Shown one piece after another: positions 60,499 to 64,000 of a stretch of DNA of 64,000 nucleotides. Positions within the stretch are counted from its first letter, which is position 1; each line of letters starts with the position of its first letter. The notes below the pieces were generated by a model. The model had not been told where the DNA came from. It did no database searches and saw only the letters and a program-made list of their open reading frames with translations. A program made the translations under genes and the position numbers. Source of the DNA: Saprospiraceae bacterium (GTDB taxonomy: Bacteria > Bacteroidota > Bacteroidia > Chitinophagales > Saprospiraceae); assembly GCA_019638455.1 (NCBI GenBank), contig JAHBTU010000001.1, positions 511,501-575,500 on the forward strand, given 5' to 3'.

Positions 60499-62355
60499 TC
60501 AATCCTTCCGCTCCCACACATTGTCTTCCCGTTTCACATCCGCCATGCGTCCCGAAGGGTCTATCTCTATTTTGGAAATGTTTTTCAGGCGTTCCGGGAT
60601 TTCAAACTCGTAAGTGGGGTCCACCCATCTGTGGGCGGGCAGCAGGGTGCGCTTGGCGCCGTCCTCGGCGGGTTTTTCGCCGCGCATACTTTCGAGCGGG
60701 ACGTAAAACAGTTCCTGCTCGCCTTTTTCGTAAGTGACCACGATGTCCAAAGGCATGGCCATGCGGCCATTTCGCCCGATGACCACCTTGGTGGCGCGTC
60801 TGCCGTCGGCCACCACCTCATTGATGGAATAGTCAATGGTGTTGGTCGTGTGCACCCAATCTTCTTTGTACCAATCCAGTTCAAGGCCACTTTGCTTTTC
60901 AAACACACGAATCACGTCGTTGGCGTTCGGGTGTTTGAATTTCCATGTGTCGAAGTAGCGGAGCAACCCCTCCGCCAAGGCTTTTTTCCCAATGACATAT
61001 TCTAATTGGTGAAGAAAAACCGATCCTTTCACATAAGCGGCCAATCCGTAAGCATAGTTGGTGTTGAATCGGTCGGCGTGGGTGGTGAGCGGCTCTTCCA
61101 AGCCGCTGAGTGCCAACTGCCTATAAGCCGAATAGGTGCCTGCAAAGGGATTGGCGCTCGCTTTTCTTCCGGGCAATAATCCCTCGCGGGCAAGTTCGTT
61201 TTCCACAATATCGGAGGCATAGGAGGTGAACCCCTCGTCCATCCATGCGTAAAGGCTCTCGTTGCTGCCCAGCACCATTTGGTACCACGAATGCACTTGT
61301 TCGTGGATGGACACGCCCACCAGACTATTGAGCGGGCGGTTGCCGGTGATGAGGGTGGCCAGCGGATACTCCATGCCGCCGTCGCCGCCTTGTATGAAAT
61401 AGTACTCGCGGTGCGGGTATTTTCCAAAACGCTCGTTCATAATTGTGCGGGCGCGGTTCATGATGCTGGGCAGTTTTTCCCACTGGGCATCGTAGCCCAT
61501 GCCTTTTTGCCACACAAAATGCATCACCGTGCCGTCGTCGGCGTTGATTTTCGTGTGCGTGAAATCAGGGTCGGCAGCCCATGCAAAGTCGTGTACGTCT
61601 GGGGCTTTGAAATGCCAGAGCAATTTGTCGCCTGGGGGGCGGGTGACGAGCTGCCCGGAGGCCTCGTACCCGTAGCCGACTTCCTGAGGGTTTTGCAAAT
61701 AGCCGCCCGCGGCGACGAGGTAGTTTTTGTCAATCGAAATTTTCACGTCGAAATCGCCCCAGACGCCGTAGAACTCTCGACCGATGTAGGGGTTGGCATG
61801 CCAGCCTTGATAATCATACTCGCACAGTTTGGGGTACCATTGGGTCATGGAAAACCGCACTCCCTCATTGTTGTCGCGGCCAGAACGTCGAATTTGGAGC
61901 GGCACTTGGGCGTCCCACTCCATCTCCAACAGGACGGTGCTGTGCGGGAGTATGGGCTGGGGAAGGGACACTTCCAGAATGGTCTCGCTTATTTTGAAGT
62001 TGGCTGGTTTGCCGTCGTGTTGGAGCGATTTGACTTTTATCCATCCCTGCTCGTTGGCTTTGAGCTTCGAGATGCGGTCGGCCACGCGGCCATCGGCATC
62101 GGCGATGGTGCGCGAGCGCACGTCCATCATGCTGCCCGGCTGAAAGGCATTGAAATATAGATGGTAAAACACTCGGTGGAGCGTGTCGGGGCTGTTGTTG
62201 GTGTAAGTGATGCGTTGCGAGCCGCGATATTGGTTTTTGGCGGCATCCATGTCAATGGTCATCTCATAGTCGGCGCGTTGCTGCCAGCGTTCGGGCTGGG
62301 CGAAGGCGTGCGAGGCGAGCAGTAGGATAAAGAGCGAGAGCGTTTGTTTGAGCAT
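60499..62355 (-). CDS. M1-family aminopeptidase, exported
   Basis: A 618-residue zinc peptidase with signal sequence MLKQTLSLFILLLASHAFA. The zinc site is HEQVHSWYQ followed by NE/DEG (HExxH with a downstream Glu in WMDEGFT), and the substrate motif GGMEYPLATL is the GxMEN-type loop. M1 enzymes remove N-terminal residues from peptides; the signal peptide places this one in the periplasm or outside. Confidence 0.93.
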   Translation of the reverse strand: MLKQTLSLFILLLASHAFAQPERWQQRADYEMTIDMDAAKNQYRGSQRITYTNNSPDTLHRVFYHLYFNAFQPGSMMDVRSRTIADADGRVADRISKLKANEQGWIKVKSLQHDGKPANFKISETILEVSLPQPILPHSTVLLEMEWDAQVPLQIRRSGRDNNEGVRFSMTQWYPKLCEYDYQGWHANPYIGREFYGVWGDFDVKISIDKNYLVAAGGYLQNPQEVGYGYEASGQLVTRPPGDKLLWHFKAPDVHDFAWAADPDFTHTKINADDGTVMHFVWQKGMGYDAQWEKLPSIMNRARTIMNERFGKYPHREYYFIQGGDGGMEYPLATLITGNRPLNSLVGVSIHEQVHSWYQMVLGSNESLYAWMDEGFTSYASDIVENELAREGLLPGRKASANPFAGTYSAYRQLALSGLEEPLTTHADRFNTNYAYGLAAYVKGSVFLHQLEYVIGKKALAEGLLRYFDTWKFKHPNANDVIRVFEKQSGLELDWYKEDWVHTTNTIDYSINEVVADGRRATKVVIGRNGRMAMPLDIVVTYEKGEQELFYVPLESMRGEKPAEDGAKRTLLPAHRWVDPTYEFEIPERLKNISKIEIDPSGRMADVKREDNVWERKD

Positions 62356-62505
62356 ATTCTTCGAGTGATTGAGCGGGTTTTGCGAAAAAGATATTTCCAG
62401 ATAGAACGCAAAAATCGTGATTCAGCGTGGGCGCAATGATACAGCAATTGCTTTTTGGCAAAACTGTTTTTCCGAAAAACGGCATAAGTCAAGCCGTGTT
62501 CGCCG

Positions 62506-62513
62506 TATCTTCG
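62506..62513 (+). promoter_or_regulatory. probable -7 box of the DUF6580 gene
   Basis: TATCTTCG, 7 of 8 matches to TAnnTTTG, 24 bp before the ATG. Confidence 0.35.
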
Positions 62514-62537
62514 CCCCGCAAACAAAATTTTGACAAG

Positions 62538-63098
62538 ATGAAGATTCGTCTCGCAATAGCCCTGATGTTCCTTGCCGCTTTCACCCGTTTGGGATTGAAC
62601 CTGCTGCCCCATCCGCCCTACAATTTTTCGCCCATAGGCGCTATGGCACTTTTTGGCGCTGCTTATTTCAGCCGTCAGGCACTGACCTTGGCCATTCCCT
62701 TTTTGGCGCTGTTTTTCAGCGATTTGATTCTGAACAATGTCATCTACCAGCAGTATTACCCGAGCTTCACGTTGATTACGTCGTGGTGGATTTATGCCGC
62801 GTTTGGCATTGTCATGGTCGTGGGCTGGTGGATGCTCAGCAGGAAAGTGGCGCCGCTGCGCGTGGTGGCCGCAAGTCTTTCCGCTTCCCTCATTTTTTTC
62901 CTTGTCACCAATTTTAGTGTTTGGTTCGAGGGTGCGATGTACCCAAAGACGGCTGCCGGCCTTATGGCTTGCTACACGGCCGGTTTGCCTTTTTTGAAAA
63001 ATACGGTGATGGGTGATTTGTTCTTTTCGGGCGTGTTGTTTGGCACTTATGAATGGGCGATGAGGGGAAAATGGCTGATGGGTGTGGAGAAAAGTTGA
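62538..63098 (+). CDS. DUF6580 membrane protein
   Basis: A 186-residue protein with five or six membrane spans: RLGLNLLPHPPYNFSPIGAMALFGAAYF at the N-terminus and later MGDLFFSGVLFGTYEW, the DUF6580 pattern (small S-component-like proteins, perhaps for vitamin or cofactor uptake). The ATG was moved in from the longest frame to start at the first span. Confidence 0.78.
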   Translation: MKIRLAIALMFLAAFTRLGLNLLPHPPYNFSPIGAMALFGAAYFSRQALTLAIPFLALFFSDLILNNVIYQQYYPSFTLITSWWIYAAFGIVMVVGWWMLSRKVAPLRVVAASLSASLIFFLVTNFSVWFEGAMYPKTAAGLMACYTAGLPFLKNTVMGDLFFSGVLFGTYEWAMRGKWLMGVEKS

Positions 63099-63267
63099 TG
63101 AAGTCCTACCCAAGGGGCGCTCTTTTTTATTCTTGATCCGCTAGGATTTATCAGATGTTCCTGATTGCTCTCCCTGATTTTGAGCAGATTGCGCTTTTTG
63201 CCAAGCCCAAAACCCGGCGACGTGAAGTATAACCAACACTAACGCAACAATTGTTGTCAATCCTTTT

Positions 63268-63807
63268 ATGGCAAAACAAAACCTGACACCCAAAAAAGTA
63301 TCTGAAAGCAAGACCGTGATGACGGAGCTCATCATGCCCAACGACACGAACCCGATGGGCAACCTGATGGGCGGTTATCTGATGCGATGGATGGATATTG
63401 TGAGCGCCATTTGTGCGGGCAAACACTGCGAGGCTCATGTGGTGACGGTGGCAGTGGATTATATTTCGTTCCAAAACCCGATTCATCTGGGCGATGTCAT
63501 CACTTTGGAGGCATCGGTGACGCGAGCCTTCAACACTTCCGTTGAAATTTACGTCGAGGTTTTTGCCAACGACATCAAAGGGCAAAAGCCCCGGCGCTGC
63601 AATCACGCATACTTCACCTTTGTGGCGGTTGACGATAAAAGGAAAAATCCAGTGCAGGTGCCACCCGTCCTGCCCCTTTCCAGCGAAGAACAACAACTCT
63701 ACGAGAGCGCCGCTCGCCGCCGCGAATTGCGCCTTATTCTCGGTGGCCGCATCAAGCCAAAAGATGCGACCGAGCTAAGGAAATTCTTTGCGGATTTGGA
63801 ATCATAG
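63268..63807 (+). CDS. acyl-CoA thioesterase, YciA/ACOT type
   Basis: A 179-residue hotdog-fold protein: TNPMGNLMGGYLMRWMD (the D/N-x-G-x-x-x-GG thioesterase motif), VAVDYISFQNPIHLGDVITLEA and VFANDIKG. These hydrolyse medium- or short-chain acyl-CoA in the cytoplasm. Single-gene unit on the plus strand, followed by a MITE-like element. Confidence 0.92.
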   Translation: MAKQNLTPKKVSESKTVMTELIMPNDTNPMGNLMGGYLMRWMDIVSAICAGKHCEAHVVTVAVDYISFQNPIHLGDVITLEASVTRAFNTSVEIYVEVFANDIKGQKPRRCNHAYFTFVAVDDKRKNPVQVPPVLPLSSEEQQLYESAARRRELRLILGGRIKPKDATELRKFFADLES

Positions 63808-63829
63808 ATATGCTTGTGCCTCCTCACAT

Positions 63830-63940
63830 TACTGGACATTATTTTTGTGCAGCAAAGACGCAAAGGCACAAAATACAGAATCAATGAGTATTTTGCTTTG
63901 CGTCTTTGTGACTTCGTGGCAAATTTGAAAATGTCCAGTA
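63830..63940. mobile_element. 111-bp MITE-like element after the thioesterase gene
   Basis: Ends TACTGGACATT / AATGTCCAGTA (11 bp, perfect) enclose an imperfect palindrome with CAAAGACGCAAAGG and CTTTGCGTCTTTGTG arms, like those in the element within hepT. No clear target duplication; the palindrome continues into the flanks (CACAT/GTGTG). Non-coding. Confidence 0.7.
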
Positions 63941-64000
63941 GTGTGATGCCACCTGCCTTTCGGGTAATTTTTTTATTGATTTTTTATTTCAAAACGGCAT

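Overview
The window looks like a chromosomal contig of a Bacteroidota bacterium, most likely class Saprospiria (lineage is inference). Support: -7 boxes of the TAnnTTTG type lie upstream of several genes; PurM is of the Bacteroidota type; the GlmU-like sugar nucleotidyltransferase has a divergent, non-canonical N-terminus; NuoG is short and lacks a molybdopterin domain; and there are many lipoproteins with LxxC-type signal peptides. No rRNA, tRNA or CRISPR array was recognised.

Layout. 1-6.7 kb, plus strand, housekeeping genes: lycopene cyclase (partial), coaE, rpmE, a GlmU-like nucleotidyltransferase, purM, two TPR lipoproteins and a GluRS-like (GluQ) enzyme. 6.7-8.4 kb, minus strand: two lipoproteins. 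8.4-33.3 kb, minus strand: a complete 14-gene nuo operon (nuoA to nuoN) coding for respiratory complex I. It is interrupted at most gene junctions by co-directional accessory genes: three MntA-HepT nucleotidyltransferase/HEPN modules (one wrecked by a MITE), a DUF433-DUF5615 pair, an Mrr-like endonuclease, an RHH-Doc pair (doc frameshifted), a GIY-YIG-like protein, a GxxExxY protein, a DUF2281-like protein, an AAA ATPase-DUF4276 pair, a DUF2750 protein, an SH3 lipoprotein and an antitoxin-PIN pair (PIN frameshifted). 33.5-43.2 kb: lipoprotein, a candidate small RNA, panB, mltG, an SDR protein, two SGNH hydrolases and an MHS-type MFS transporter.

43.2-56 kb is an accessory island. It holds an antitoxin with a nonsense-mutated YoeB-like toxin, a TIR-coiled coil-transmembrane protein, an HNH nuclease pair, and a SUMF1/C-type-lectin-fold protein whose C-terminus resembles the variable region of a diversity-generating retroelement (DGR). 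A complete IS4-type element separates that gene from a truncated DGR-type accessory gene. Then comes a three-gene operon (uncharacterised protein, PLD-fold nuclease, SNF2-type helicase) that is the best candidate for an undescribed anti-phage system, followed by eroded small genes. 56-64 kb returns to core metabolism: acs, SulP transporter, M1 peptidase, DUF6580 membrane protein and an acyl-CoA thioesterase.

The window carries several families of small palindromic repeats: CAGAG-rich hairpins, two ~112-bp MITE-like elements with CACAAAG arms, TTTTGACAGGA hairpins and a 180-bp repeat in three copies. Several insertions left readable scars: a 5-bp target duplication in hepT, a 38-bp duplication of the nuoD start flanking a toxin-antitoxin module, and a 40-bp duplication flanking the DUF2281-like gene. 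In four toxin-antitoxin pairs the toxin frame is broken while the antitoxin frame is intact.
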